From a virus, in IMG/VR virus record IMGVR_UViG_3300007351_000029, positions 1 to 41,056 of that record: a stretch of DNA of 41,056 bases. One strand, written 5' to 3'. Below are positions 10,208-18,527 of this stretch, in pieces. The position numbers were made by a program, and so were the translations under genes. Below the pieces are notes generated by a model that worked only from the letters and a program-made list of their open reading frames with translations, was not told the DNA's origin and searched no databases. Each line of letters starts with the position of its first letter. Positions within the stretch are counted from its first letter, which is position 1.

Positions 10208-10246
10208 TGATACACATTGCAGTCCTATCCACCTCTCTCATATCAT
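10208..10246 (+). promoter_or_regulatory. Possible late promoter before scaffold and coat genes
   Basis: This 69-base gap between the giant virion gene and the scaffold holds TTGCAG (10217-10222), 18 bases, then TATCAT (10241-10246), a weak sigma70-like pair. The twelve bases at 10208-10219 (TGATACACATTG) match bases just before the TerS start region (39675-39686) and include the half-site GATACA of the four-copy operator module. A strong Shine-Dalgarno AAGGAGA follows before GTG 10266. Confidence 0.35.
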
Positions 10247-10265
10247 TCCCATTAAGGAGAAGTAA

Positions 10266-11162
10266 GTGACTAACGAGTTTGGGGCGCTGGACAGTACTGA
10301 GGAACTATCCAACCTTGACTTTGTCGAGGATGTGATAGTCGCTCCGTCTGACCCCACGCCTCCTGACAACGAGCCACAGGCGCCTTCCCGTATTACTTTT
10401 GAGATTGACCCTGACGACATCTACGGCTCTATTCGGCGTCTAACCGAAAGTGACCCCAAGGTCGCCAACGTAATCAACTCAATGGTAGGCATGAAGGCCC
10501 GCACTCAGTACGAACCCAAGATACGTGAGACTCAGATTCAGTTGGAGCGTCTACAGCGTGAGCGTGAGACAAACCTAGTAAACTCTGTTCCTGAAAAGGA
10601 CAGGGATGCACGGGCAGGTAGTGACCCTGCCTTTGCTGCTATGCGTGATAGAGTTCGCCAGCCGGACACAACGTCAGCCAAGGAAGCTGCGCTTTCTGTC
10701 CAGCGTATCGTCAATCAGACTCTAGAGGCTGCTATTAATCAGGGCTTATCCCCTGACAAGGCAGAAGAGTTCCTAAACAAGCTCACCTCTGGCGGTTACG
10801 ACAACGATGCCAAAGGCAACCCTATTGGTGTAGAGTCTAGCCTTGCTATGCTTAACGCTGACATCATGACTACAGTGCGCTCGGTTGCCCCCGCTACCAG
10901 AGCAGCTGTACCTGCTGAGGGGGGAAGTCAGGCAGTAGTCCTCCCGACTGCCACTCCCCCCTCTCCACCAAGAGATAGCGCTACCCCTGATATGAGTTCT
11001 TCTAGCAGTGGAGCCACTGGCCCTAGATTCACAGTAGCTGAAATTAGGGTTATGACTCCTGATGTGTTCGAGCGACATTTCCCCACTGAAGATGACTATG
11101 AGAGAGCTATCAAGGAGCGCCGCATTAGTGGTATCTCCGAAGATGTTATAAATAGTCTTTAA
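10266..11162 (+). CDS. Head scaffolding protein
   Basis: 298 aa, starting at GTG with AAGGAGA upstream. It lies immediately before the coat gene. The N-terminus is strongly acidic, a charged coiled-coil segment lies around residues 77-105 (repeated R, E and Q with LERLQRERE), the middle is Pro/Ser/Thr-rich and disordered, and the C-terminus is a short charged helix (about 265-298). This acidic, helical, disordered profile directly upstream of the coat protein is typical of phage scaffolds, which guide prohead assembly and then leave. The call rests on context and composition; no motif proves it. Confidence 0.78.
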   Translation: MTNEFGALDSTEELSNLDFVEDVIVAPSDPTPPDNEPQAPSRITFEIDPDDIYGSIRRLTESDPKVANVINSMVGMKARTQYEPKIRETQIQLERLQRERETNLVNSVPEKDRDARAGSDPAFAAMRDRVRQPDTTSAKEAALSVQRIVNQTLEAAINQGLSPDKAEEFLNKLTSGGYDNDAKGNPIGVESSLAMLNADIMTTVRSVAPATRAAVPAEGGSQAVVLPTATPPSPPRDSATPDMSSSSSGATGPRFTVAEIRVMTPDVFERHFPTEDDYERAIKERRISGISEDVINSL

Positions 11163-11171
11163 GGAATTAAA

Positions 11172-12050
11172 ATGGCTTCTGGTACTATGACCCCTACCAC
11201 AGCCGCAATGCACATTGGCGAAGTGTGGCCCAAGGATGTTATTCGAGCTCAGGAGTTTGAGCTCGTTATCGCCCCCAGGGTTTTTCGTCAGTGGAAGTTT
11301 GCTGGCTTTGGTGATGTTTACCACGTCCCGCGCTTACCCAACATTGAGACGCAGACTAAGACTGCAGGTACTGACTGGACGCCTTCCGTCTATACGGACA
11401 CTGAGCAGCAGGTCACTGTCAATGTTAACCAGGTAGCGGGCTTCGAGATTGAGTCCATTACTGAGCTTCTTTCTAACACTGCCCTCAAGAGTGAAATGAA
11501 GCGCACACTTGGCTATTCCCTCGGGCGTAGCCTCGACGTTAACCTTGCCACCCTGCCACAGAACTTCTCACAGTCCGAGGGCAACCTTGGTGTCGAGCTC
11601 GTCTATGATGACCTTGTTTCTGCCTGGAAGAAAATGGCTCAGGCCGGTATTCGCCTGAACAACAAGTGCACGTGGTTCCTGTCCCCAGGCGCCATTGCAG
11701 GTCTTCTCAAGCAGGACATCTTCATCAGCCAGCTTTACCAGGGTGATAACCCAAAGGCTGTTCAGGAAGCTAAGGTTGGTAACATCCTTGGTGCACCTGT
11801 CCTTCAGACTAACCTCACCCGTGCCCCGAGTGCTGGCCAGTCTGAGTCGTGGCTTCAGTTCCATCAGTCCATCGCCCTTATTATGGCGCAGGCACCTAAG
11901 ATGGTTACTGAAATGCGTGCCCTGGGTCTTAGTGACGTTATTGGAGCACATCAGGTCTACGGCTACGCCGAAGTGGACCGCTACGATGAGACCCCCGGTA
12001 ATATCACTGCTACCGACAACTGGATGGTTCTGCTGAACACGATTGCCTAG
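11172..12050 (+). CDS. Major capsid protein
   Basis: 292 aa, ATG after AAGGAATTAAA. It follows the scaffold and has the length and even composition expected of a coat protein with the HK97 fold. There are no long low-complexity runs, and a beta-rich N-terminal region is followed by helices (about 95-125, 150-180). Codon use appears smoother and richer in preferred codons than in neighbouring genes, as expected for the most abundant virion protein. It forms the icosahedral shell. I infer the role from position and overall character, with good confidence. Confidence 0.88.
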   Translation: MASGTMTPTTAAMHIGEVWPKDVIRAQEFELVIAPRVFRQWKFAGFGDVYHVPRLPNIETQTKTAGTDWTPSVYTDTEQQVTVNVNQVAGFEIESITELLSNTALKSEMKRTLGYSLGRSLDVNLATLPQNFSQSEGNLGVELVYDDLVSAWKKMAQAGIRLNNKCTWFLSPGAIAGLLKQDIFISQLYQGDNPKAVQEAKVGNILGAPVLQTNLTRAPSAGQSESWLQFHQSIALIMAQAPKMVTEMRALGLSDVIGAHQVYGYAEVDRYDETPGNITATDNWMVLLNTIA

Positions 12051-12052
12051 AA

Positions 12053-12469
12053 ATGCCTTACATTCACGTCGCTCCAGATGCCACTTATGGACTCCAGCAA
12101 GTTAACTCACGTTTTGAGTTAGCCGCTGGAATCGAGTCCTCGCCGATGTTCCCTGCTATACTAGAAGCAGAGGCACGTAGGACGGCTCGACAAACTGTTG
12201 ATGCCAACAAGCTCCGTGGGTGGCACTGGAGGAGTGATCTTCCTGTTGAGGTTGATAAGAGTCAGCTTCAGATAGCACTTGACGGTTCCTCACCTAGAGC
12301 GCTTGATAATGGGCTTACGAGTTACTCGGATAACCTTGTAGCCTATGTAGTCAAGATGTGGTTTGAGTGCCGTCAAGTTATTACTGAAGATATCACTTAC
12401 GACACTGACAGTGAAGCTCGAGCAGACGGGTTTGTTAAGGACTTAAACGAGTTTGAGGAGATAGACTAA
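12053..12469 (+). CDS. Head-tail connector or head accessory protein
   Basis: 138 aa directly after the coat gene and overlapping the next ATG by one base (TAATG). It is acidic with a helical centre (ILEAEARRTARQTVDANK) and an acidic C-terminus. Small proteins here are usually head-completion or adaptor proteins. I see no motif that separates these options, and no Shine-Dalgarno beyond what coupling with the coat gene provides. Confidence 0.75.
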   Translation: MPYIHVAPDATYGLQQVNSRFELAAGIESSPMFPAILEAEARRTARQTVDANKLRGWHWRSDLPVEVDKSQLQIALDGSSPRALDNGLTSYSDNLVAYVVKMWFECRQVITEDITYDTDSEARADGFVKDLNEFEEID

Positions 12470-13206
12470 TGGTTGCCGAACCTTCTAACGAAGTGCTCGT
12501 CAATGAGATACTGGGACTTTCCACGTTCAGTTCAGCTGCGATCCCCCGTAGTAAGGATCGTCAGCTTCAGTACTGGAAGTTCCACACCTGCCCCTCTACC
12601 TGTTCTCGACACCGTGACAGGAAAGGGTGGGTAACTACAGGGCCGTCCCTTTCACCTTACACCGCCATTGAGTATACCAACTTTATGGAGGGTAAGCATG
12701 CAGTTCCGCTGGATAAGTCCTATGGAACTGACATCGGGTTTATTAAGGGGCGCCCTGACAGTGGCTCCATGTTCGATGGGGAGACGCGCTTTAAGCTTCT
12801 CCTCAAGAACAATGGCCTCCACGAAATGCCTGATGACCAGATTATAGCTTACGGCTGGCACAGACTGCCCATCGTCCAGGCCCTCAGGCCTCATATCCAG
12901 GTGGTTAGTATCCCCTGTGAATATGGTTGTCCTGACCGCATCTTCAACAACGATGTAGAGCTCTCACTTCATGTGAAAGCTATGCATATTGACTCTGCGG
13001 GAGCCCGTGCAGTTGGTAAGCAGATTGAAAAGGTTATCGAGCGTGTGAGTGCCCTCCAAGGTATTGACCCGATGCAGTTAGCTCAAATTGTTACCCAGAC
13101 TGTACTCCAGTTCGAGTCCAACAAGGCACAGCTCGCTACCATCGGTGCATCCCCCGAGGAGGCTGATATTCCCATCTTAACCGACATCGAGGAAACCGAT
13201 GACTGA
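12469..13206 (+). CDS. Structural-cluster protein with C2H2 zinc-finger-like motif
   Basis: 245 aa. Residues C150-x3-C154-x13-H168-x4-H173 form a C2H2-type pattern, and a second Cys/His group lies near residues 41-48 (CPSTCSRH). The C-terminal third is helical and then acidic (EEADIPILTDIEETDD). It lies within the head and tail genes and overlaps the next gene by 8 bases. Zinc-binding proteins are unusual in this part of a phage genome. It could be a virion protein stabilised by zinc or a non-virion protein moved into the cluster. Function unknown. Confidence 0.75.
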   Translation: MVAEPSNEVLVNEILGLSTFSSAAIPRSKDRQLQYWKFHTCPSTCSRHRDRKGWVTTGPSLSPYTAIEYTNFMEGKHAVPLDKSYGTDIGFIKGRPDSGSMFDGETRFKLLLKNNGLHEMPDDQIIAYGWHRLPIVQALRPHIQVVSIPCEYGCPDRIFNNDVELSLHVKAMHIDSAGARAVGKQIEKVIERVSALQGIDPMQLAQIVTQTVLQFESNKAQLATIGASPEEADIPILTDIEETDD

Positions 13207-13597
13207 CTTCCCTATCGATGTAAGGTCAGGTCGCTTTGGTAATGGTATAGTTGTTCTTGAGCACTATATTGCAGCTGCTCTCACCACAGGTACTGAAAAG
13301 TGGGAGTGGATCTGCCCTATAGACGGCACCATTCAGGACGTTATCTGTGACAGTGCTACTGCCGGTAGTGGTGGCACTAGTGACATCATCGACGTTAACA
13401 AGAATGGGACAACTATATACACTACCCAGGCTAACCGACCGACGTTGCTCTCGGGCGACACTGGTATGTTTGACGAGGCTAAGGAACCACAGGTTACCTC
13501 AGTTCGCGCAGGGGACATTATCTCCTTTGACGTAGACCAGATAGCTTCCACTGGCTCTGCCCGCTTCAAAATCAACGTAATTATTCGAGGTCGCTAG
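13199..13597 (+). CDS. Beta-rich head decoration or tail protein
   Basis: 132 aa, rich in Gly, Thr, Ser and Ile, with alternating beta-strand-like segments (WICPIDGTIQDV, GTTIYTTQANRP, SARFKINVIIRG). The pattern resembles small jelly-roll proteins that decorate capsids or form the base of fibres: 'Asn-Gly-Thr-Thr-Ile-Tyr' turns and a closing hydrophobic strand. It overlaps the upstream zinc-motif gene by 8 bases and ends in a hairpin. Role inferred from position and composition. Confidence 0.72.
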   Translation: MTDFPIDVRSGRFGNGIVVLEHYIAAALTTGTEKWEWICPIDGTIQDVICDSATAGSGGTSDIIDVNKNGTTIYTTQANRPTLLSGDTGMFDEAKEPQVTSVRAGDIISFDVDQIASTGSARFKINVIIRGR

Positions 13598-13610
13598 GCC
13601 GAGGGGCCTA
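13595..13610 (+). other. Hairpin after decoration gene
   Basis: TAGGCC, loop GAGG, GGCCTA: a perfect 6-bp stem that includes the stop codon of the upstream gene. No T-run follows, so it is not a classic terminator. It could attenuate transcription, protect the mRNA end or separate expression of the two genes. The next gene has its own strong Shine-Dalgarno, GAGGAGGAG. Confidence 0.55.
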
Positions 13611-13628
13611 TCCTGAGGAGGAGTTACT

Positions 13629-14315
13629 GTGACTGAGATTGGTATCAATGTTCAGCAGCAGGGCTACAGCGTTTCCGCTGACGGTGGCCCAACCCGTACA
13701 TTGCAGGGTACTCGTAGTGGTGCTCTGTTTACTGCAGAGCTTTACGACCAGTGGTTACGCGCTGGCAAGGTTTTCAGTGTTGGCGGTGGCGACGCTCCCG
13801 TCATTACTTCCACTGTTGAAAACAACACCGCTATTGACTTAACCGAGCCTTTCCTTCTCCATGATGTTCCTTCCAGCAAGGTAGTCGTACCCATCATGGT
13901 TAAGGTTTCTCCCGCAGTCGTGTGGGAGACTGGTGATGAGATTGTTCTCTATGCCAGTGACGCAGTTGGATTCTCTGCCGGTGGCGACACGTTAGCAGCC
14001 ACTATTCGTAACCTGGCTGTGCCGGGTAGCGGTGATAGTGAGCTTGCGGCTACCGCTACTACCGCTATCTACGACGGCGATGCTGCCCTTACTATGGCAG
14101 CCGTCTCCGAAGTTCGTGTTATTGACGCAGTGCACCGGCTGACTGGCGACCTGTTTAGCCCTTATGAGTACAATATCCTCAAGGGTGACCCTATGGTTAT
14201 GCTCCACGGGCCGTCCAGTCTTGCCCTTATGATAGCGAGAACCACTACTACTGTTGAGGTCCTCTACACCTACATTTGGGCCGAGCTTGACAAGAACGAG
14301 TTAGTTAATAGCTAA
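13629..14315 (+). CDS. Structural protein, unknown (head or tail)
   Basis: 228 aa, GTG start with GAGGAGGAG upstream. It is Gly/Ala/Ser/Thr-rich and beta-rich, without membrane segments or Cys. The central part (about 60-110) alternates hydrophobic strands, and a helical segment with VHRLTGDLFSPYEYN follows. It has its own strong ribosome site and ends by overlapping the next ATG (TAATG). It is probably a virion protein made in many copies. No family recognised. Confidence 0.75.
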   Translation: MTEIGINVQQQGYSVSADGGPTRTLQGTRSGALFTAELYDQWLRAGKVFSVGGGDAPVITSTVENNTAIDLTEPFLLHDVPSSKVVVPIMVKVSPAVVWETGDEIVLYASDAVGFSAGGDTLAATIRNLAVPGSGDSELAATATTAIYDGDAALTMAAVSEVRVIDAVHRLTGDLFSPYEYNILKGDPMVMLHGPSSLALMIARTTTTVEVLYTYIWAELDKNELVNS

Positions 14316-14557
14316 TGTCTATTAACAGTACTGGTGTTCGCCAGCTTGTCCTTGGTTTCACCCCCAAGGGCATCAGCCCTGAGTTCTACACAATGCCTGA
14401 AAACTTTGATGTAGAGCTCCAGGTGGTTGGTGAGGAGGTGGTCCTCATCTACGCAGGCGCCCCACGAGCTAAGGCGGCTGTGGCTGTACCTGAGAACCTG
14501 AGGTCCTTAACCAAGTCTCAGCTTCTTGAGTACATTGAAACAGTGCTCAACGCTTAG
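14315..14557 (+). CDS. Small structural-cluster protein
   Basis: 80 aa, coupled to the upstream gene by a one-base overlap. The middle (about 28-45) is beta-like, and the C-terminal helix contains LRSLTKSQLLEYIETVL, an amphipathic segment. It may be a head-tail joining or fibre-associated subunit. Function not recognised. A gap of 85 bases with hairpins follows it. Confidence 0.72.
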   Translation: MSINSTGVRQLVLGFTPKGISPEFYTMPENFDVELQVVGEEVVLIYAGAPRAKAAVAVPENLRSLTKSQLLEYIETVLNA

Positions 14558-14642
14558 TTAGTCAACCTGGGCAAGTTGTAAAACTGCCCTCCATATAGCC
14601 AGGGCGATATACGTCCTCCACCATGAAGCCGGAGGCCACTAA
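14558..14642 (+). other. Intergenic leader with two possible hairpins
   Basis: The 85-base gap has an imperfect stem, GGGCAAGTT / AAACTGCCC with one bulged A (14570-14590), and a longer-range pair, CCTCC (14614-14618) with GGAGG (14630-14634), that could hide the Shine-Dalgarno of the next gene (GTG 14643). Either could tune translation downstream. Seen by eye only; no folding was run. Confidence 0.35.
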
Positions 14643-15032
14643 GTGGCAAATCCTTCTCCCGATAAGCGACAGCGATACCCCGTAGGCGACCTTGAGTATG
14701 GCCAAATAGTCCAGGCTCTCAAAGCGCTCCCTACCCGTCCTCGTATCGCTGAGCCCATAGACTTCGAATCTATTACAGTCAGCACCACAGTTCTAGGCCT
14801 TGACCGTAACAAGCAGACAGTCGCAGACTATGCTGAAGTTACCGTCGAGGATCAAGCTGTGCGCTTCCGTATTGACGGTCTACCTGCGTCAGCAACAGTA
14901 GGTCACGAACTCGTCGATATGGATACACTTACTCTAGAAAACACTCACGAGATGGATAATTTCAGTGTTATCCGTAGGGATGGCACTGACGCTATTCTCC
15001 GTGTGAGTTACTTCAAGTACCGGGAACTGTAA
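14643..15032 (+). CDS. Structural-cluster protein, unknown
   Basis: 129 aa, GTG start with GGAGG eight bases upstream. The protein is beta-rich after residue 40 (ESITVSTTVLGL, ADYAEVTVEDQAVRFRIDG) and resembles small beta-sandwich proteins found near phage tail fibres. It ends with a one-base overlap with the next ATG. No Cys, no membrane segment. Role inferred only from its place among tail genes. Confidence 0.72.
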   Translation: MANPSPDKRQRYPVGDLEYGQIVQALKALPTRPRIAEPIDFESITVSTTVLGLDRNKQTVADYAEVTVEDQAVRFRIDGLPASATVGHELVDMDTLTLENTHEMDNFSVIRRDGTDAILRVSYFKYREL

Positions 15033-15517
15033 TGAAAATTAAGCGTGCGAGCCTTCCCATAAGTGGGGGCACATTAAGTGGAAACATAGTTCTCAGTACT
15101 GGTGAGCTCCAATTTGGAACTGATGGTCAAGGTATACTTGACTCTGCCGGGAACGAGGTTTTAACCTTTACTGCCGTTGCGTCTGCTATTAACCAGTTCA
15201 AGATGGAAAATGCGGCTGCCAGCGGTTTTGTTAGGTTATCCGCTGAGGGTGGCGACACTAACATAGGTATGCGGATAGCCACCAAAGGCGCCGATGTTAT
15301 CATTCTAGAAGTAAATGGGCAAGACGACTACTCCTTTGGTGAGGAAGTCCTTACCATGCAAAATGGTAACTATATAACTTTTGCTGAGCGTACAGCCCCT
15401 AGTGCCCCCTCTGCCAACCGAATTTCTCTATTTGCCCAGGATAACGGTTCTGGCAAGACTCAGCTAATGGCACTGTTCCAGTCAGGGGCTGCTCAGCAAG
15501 TTGCAATAGAGCCTTAG
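15032..15517 (+). CDS. Tail fibre or spike-like protein
   Basis: 161 aa. It opens with ISGGTLSGNIVLSTGELQFG, the repeated Gly-rich beta turns seen at the N-terminus of many phage fibre and spike proteins. A mixed beta region with APSAPSANRISLFAQDNGSGK follows, a phrase typical of fibre subunits. This supports a receptor-binding or fibre-shaft role. It is short for a complete fibre, so it may be one segment of a multi-protein spike. It is coupled to the upstream gene, and AGGAG precedes the next gene. Confidence 0.68.
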   Translation: MKIKRASLPISGGTLSGNIVLSTGELQFGTDGQGILDSAGNEVLTFTAVASAINQFKMENAAASGFVRLSAEGGDTNIGMRIATKGADVIILEVNGQDDYSFGEEVLTMQNGNYITFAERTAPSAPSANRISLFAQDNGSGKTQLMALFQSGAAQQVAIEP

Positions 15518-15524
15518 GAGTATC

Positions 15525-15731
15525 ATGCCAAACTTAACCATCACTATCACTGCTAGCATCCTCGACGAGTTCATTGCTCACTTTGCTGAAAAGTACAAGG
15601 TTCCTGCAACAGCAGCCGGCGCTCGCCAAGCCGCTATTATGATATTCAAAGCCGAGCTACGTGAGGCTCGACGCAATGCAATAGTTGCCACAGCCGAACA
15701 GACTATCCCTGACAGTGATGGTATTACCTAA
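15525..15731 (+). CDS. Small helical tail-cluster protein
   Basis: 68 aa, ATG after AGGAGTATC. It is helical, with a run of Ala, Arg and Glu in the second half (AAIMIFKAELREARRNAIVA). Its C-terminus overlaps the next ATG (TAATG), so the pair is probably translated together at similar levels. Small paired helical proteins here may act as fibre or tail chaperones. That is a guess from context. Confidence 0.68.
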   Translation: MPNLTITITASILDEFIAHFAEKYKVPATAAGARQAAIMIFKAELREARRNAIVATAEQTIPDSDGIT

Positions 15732-15922
15732 TGTCAGCCGATAGTGAAGCACTCCTTACAATACTAGAGCTACACGCTAAAAACCGTAAACTTGAGGAAC
15801 AACTTGTTCAAAGCACTATTAAAGGAAACAAGCTCTACGACACACTTATAGACCTCAAGAGTGGCAAGCTTGACTTCGATTCCATCAAAGTATCCGAAGA
15901 TGGGACACTGGATATACCCTAA
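15731..15922 (+). CDS. Small coiled-coil protein
   Basis: 63 aa. The N-terminal half is a short heptad-like coiled coil (LLTILELHAKNRKLEEQL), and the C-terminus is acidic and strand-like. It is coupled by one-base overlaps to both neighbours. It may be an oligomerisation module or assembly chaperone for the large tail protein encoded next. Function not recognised. Confidence 0.68.
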   Translation: MSADSEALLTILELHAKNRKLEEQLVQSTIKGNKLYDTLIDLKSGKLDFDSIKVSEDGTLDIP

Positions 15923-17232
15923 TGGTAACCTACAGTTCCCCCACAGTCAACCGATTAGAAGGTATTCTACGTAGGCATTTCCTTAAGCGTTTCCTACGTG
16001 AGACAGGTCTCGGTGCTTATGGTACAGCCACTGGGGGCTCAACTACTACCATCGTAGATACCACTAGACTTAAGTCAACCCAACTTGTGGCCTCCGAGTG
16101 GATAGGTGGCTGGGCTCGTTGCGCCTATGATGCAGGCGCCGCTGGTGGTGCGCCTCAAGGTGAGATTCGCCCTATATCAAACTTTGCCCCATCTACCGGC
16201 ACTATAACCATAGACTCCGGTACTGCCTATGCCTCAGGGGACGAGTACGAATTATGGAAGTTTCCTGACCCAAGCCTGGTGCTAGACTTCCTAGACCAAA
16301 TACTTAAGCAAGATGTATTCCTGCCCACTTGGGCTATCCTTACCAATGTCCCCGATGGGGATATGGAGCAAAGCGCAACTACCGATTGGGACACAGTATC
16401 CAACGCCACAGTAGCAAAAACCTCTGTTACTACCTTTGGTGTGGGTAAGCGTTACCTTGCTATAACTCCAAGTCAGGCAGCCGGGTACTCCCGCTCACTT
16501 GCTATCAACGTTAAGCCTGGTGATACCTATCACCTATCAGCCCTAGTTCAAATAGCCACTGCCGGACAGACTGCCCGTGTTGCTCTATACAGCAGCGCGG
16601 GAACCCTTATCGACTACATTGACCACACAGCTTTATATCCTGCGCGAGTTGAAAAGAACATAGCTATCCCTTCCGGGGTGGACTCAGTTCATATTAGACT
16701 CATCGGTCAGGCCACTACTGACGTCATCAATGTAGACGAGGTGTGCTTCTATTCCCTACATGATTCTAGTATCCCTCTACCTTGGTGGCTAAAGAATAGA
16801 CAACAGCTCCAGGCTATTTTCAAGCTTCGCAATAACATGCTAGGCAACAACCTATCCGCTCCTAACTATCAAGGTAGTATCCGTCACGGCTATGATGTTA
16901 TAGATGATGCCTTTGGGCGTGGTACCTTACGCGTAGCCCGGTTCCCTAACATCGAGGGGCCACTAGTAATCTTTGGGACTCGCAACGAAGAGGCTTTTGC
17001 TAACGACCACAGCGATGCTAAGCTCGCCGATGAAAACTTTTTAGTAGCCTGCCTAGCTTGGCGTATTTTCAGTCATCTACGCCAACAGCCCAGCGTAGGA
17101 CTCCTCGATTCATCCTGGGTTAAGGAGGAGGCCCTTCGATGGGAACAAAAGTACTACGCCGAACAGCGTCTACAGATAGTTCGTCTTGAGGAACTTTTTG
17201 CCCAACCTAACAACTGGGGATTTTACCGCTAG
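15922..17232 (+). CDS. Tail adaptor-like protein with carbohydrate-binding-like insert
   Basis: 436 aa. The N-terminus (1-35) is helical and basic. The middle (about 140-285) has the signature of a CBM4/9-type jelly roll: an opening DGDMEQ, then GKRYLAITP, then PGDTYHLSALV, a paired-strand core and a closing VNVDEVCFY. The C-terminal 150 residues are helical and aromatic (CLAWRIFSHLRQQPS), like a structural tail or adaptor domain. It is probably a short-tail component that displays a glycan-binding fold on the virion. The jelly-roll call comes from sequence pattern only. Confidence 0.65.
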   Translation: MVTYSSPTVNRLEGILRRHFLKRFLRETGLGAYGTATGGSTTTIVDTTRLKSTQLVASEWIGGWARCAYDAGAAGGAPQGEIRPISNFAPSTGTITIDSGTAYASGDEYELWKFPDPSLVLDFLDQILKQDVFLPTWAILTNVPDGDMEQSATTDWDTVSNATVAKTSVTTFGVGKRYLAITPSQAAGYSRSLAINVKPGDTYHLSALVQIATAGQTARVALYSSAGTLIDYIDHTALYPARVEKNIAIPSGVDSVHIRLIGQATTDVINVDEVCFYSLHDSSIPLPWWLKNRQQLQAIFKLRNNMLGNNLSAPNYQGSIRHGYDVIDDAFGRGTLRVARFPNIEGPLVIFGTRNEEAFANDHSDAKLADENFLVACLAWRIFSHLRQQPSVGLLDSSWVKEEALRWEQKYYAEQRLQIVRLEELFAQPNNWGFYR

Positions 17233-17240
17233 GAACACTT

Positions 17241-18245
17241 ATGTCTAGAAAACGCGCAGCTGGTATCAATGGTACTATTACTAACAACCCCCTAGCCATT
17301 GGGGGTACATCATTGAGCTCAGCCGAGCTTGCCTCATTACCTGAGGTAGTATCGCCTGACATTATGGCGATAGTGTTAGACCCCGCGGGTACTGCTGGTG
17401 ACCCTGAAATAGTCCATGTGACAGCGCACACTTCGTCAGCTACCACAGCCACTATTTCACGGGCCGAGGAGGGTACTACCGCTCGCCAGCATGCAAGTGG
17501 TGTAGCGTGGCTTCACGGCCCTACCACCCATGACTTTGGGCACTCTAAGGGTGATGATATAGCATCTACTGCTGACATCACCTTACCGGACACTGACCAA
17601 GACTACTTTGATATAACTGGCACCACCACTATCGAAAGCCTATCCGCTCGTGAACGTGGTAGGATAGTTACCCTTAAGTTCGAGGGTGTACTACAGTTAA
17701 CACATGATGCTACTAGTTTCATATTAGCAGGTGGAGCCAGCCGTACTGTTGCGGTCGATGAAGTGGCCCGATTTATCAGTGAAGGTAGTGGCAACTGGAG
17801 GGAACTCCCAATGACAGGTAGCAAACGCGCCAGTGGCGGAGGTACTTTCTTAGTCCCTACAGGGCCCGCTGCAGGGTCCACACTAACCTCAAGTGCCTCG
17901 GCTAATACCTATGGGGCTTGGGTGGAGATGATAGCAGCGGCTGCTGCTGATCTTTATATCCTAGGATATATACTTACCGCTTTTAGTGACCCCACTAATA
18001 TGTCATATGTTCAGTTGGATATAGGTATAGGTGCTGGTGCTAGTGAAGTTAGTAAGGGTGAAGCTTATACCAGTGGTGTTACCGACTCAACACATGATGT
18101 AGCAGCTGTTCAATCCGAACTACCCATTATTTCAGTCCTTGCTGGTGAGCGTGTTGCAGCTCGTATAGCGGACGCTGAGGCAGGTGCAAATACAGCACTG
18201 CTAACCTTAATCTGCATCAACAAGTCTGACTACGTTAACTTCTAG
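17241..18245 (+). CDS. Tail fibre / receptor-binding protein
   Basis: 334 aa, ATG after TAGGAACACTT. It starts with repeated Gly/Ala/Thr beta turns. A segment around residues 70-100 (GTTARQHASGVAWLHGPTTH) matches the linker seen before fibre domains in many phage tail proteins. A beta-helix-like middle follows, with TLKFEGVLQLTHDATSF near 145-165. The C-terminus is a beta-rich head without Cys except near the end. It is likely to contact the host surface. Confident as a fibre-type protein, not for its ligand. Confidence 0.72.
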   Translation: MSRKRAAGINGTITNNPLAIGGTSLSSAELASLPEVVSPDIMAIVLDPAGTAGDPEIVHVTAHTSSATTATISRAEEGTTARQHASGVAWLHGPTTHDFGHSKGDDIASTADITLPDTDQDYFDITGTTTIESLSARERGRIVTLKFEGVLQLTHDATSFILAGGASRTVAVDEVARFISEGSGNWRELPMTGSKRASGGGTFLVPTGPAAGSTLTSSASANTYGAWVEMIAAAAADLYILGYILTAFSDPTNMSYVQLDIGIGAGASEVSKGEAYTSGVTDSTHDVAAVQSELPIISVLAGERVAARIADAEAGANTALLTLICINKSDYVNF

Positions 18246-18254
18246 GAGTCCTCG

Positions 18255-18524
18255 ATGCACTACGCTTTCATTAACAAGGAAACTGGTGAGCCCATATCCT
18301 ACGCTAGTACCCTACCAAAAGAACTCCCCGAGGAGTTCGAAGCTGTCGAGGTAGACGGCCCCCCTAACGGTAGAGTCTGGGATAAGGAAAAGCGTACCTT
18401 TGGTGAAACCATTACTTCGCGCCCTTCCCGTATAGCCCGAGCCAAGGCCCTTTGGCCTGACGACGACAGTAACGTCCCCGACTTTGCAAAAGCCCTCGCG
18501 GTTGCTTTGGGTATTAAGGACTAA
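18255..18524 (+). CDS. Small fibre-associated protein
   Basis: 89 aa, ATG after TAGGAGTCCTCG. The N-terminus (FINKETGEPISYASTLPKEL) is a short beta module commonly found as a phage fibre-assembly or tail-fibre accessory protein, often beside the receptor-binding protein. The C-terminal half is helical and charged. It may be a chaperone for the preceding fibre or a fibre tip. Inferred from position and resemblance. Confidence 0.65.
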   Translation: MHYAFINKETGEPISYASTLPKELPEEFEAVEVDGPPNGRVWDKEKRTFGETITSRPSRIARAKALWPDDDSNVPDFAKALAVALGIKD

Positions 18525-18527
18525 CTA

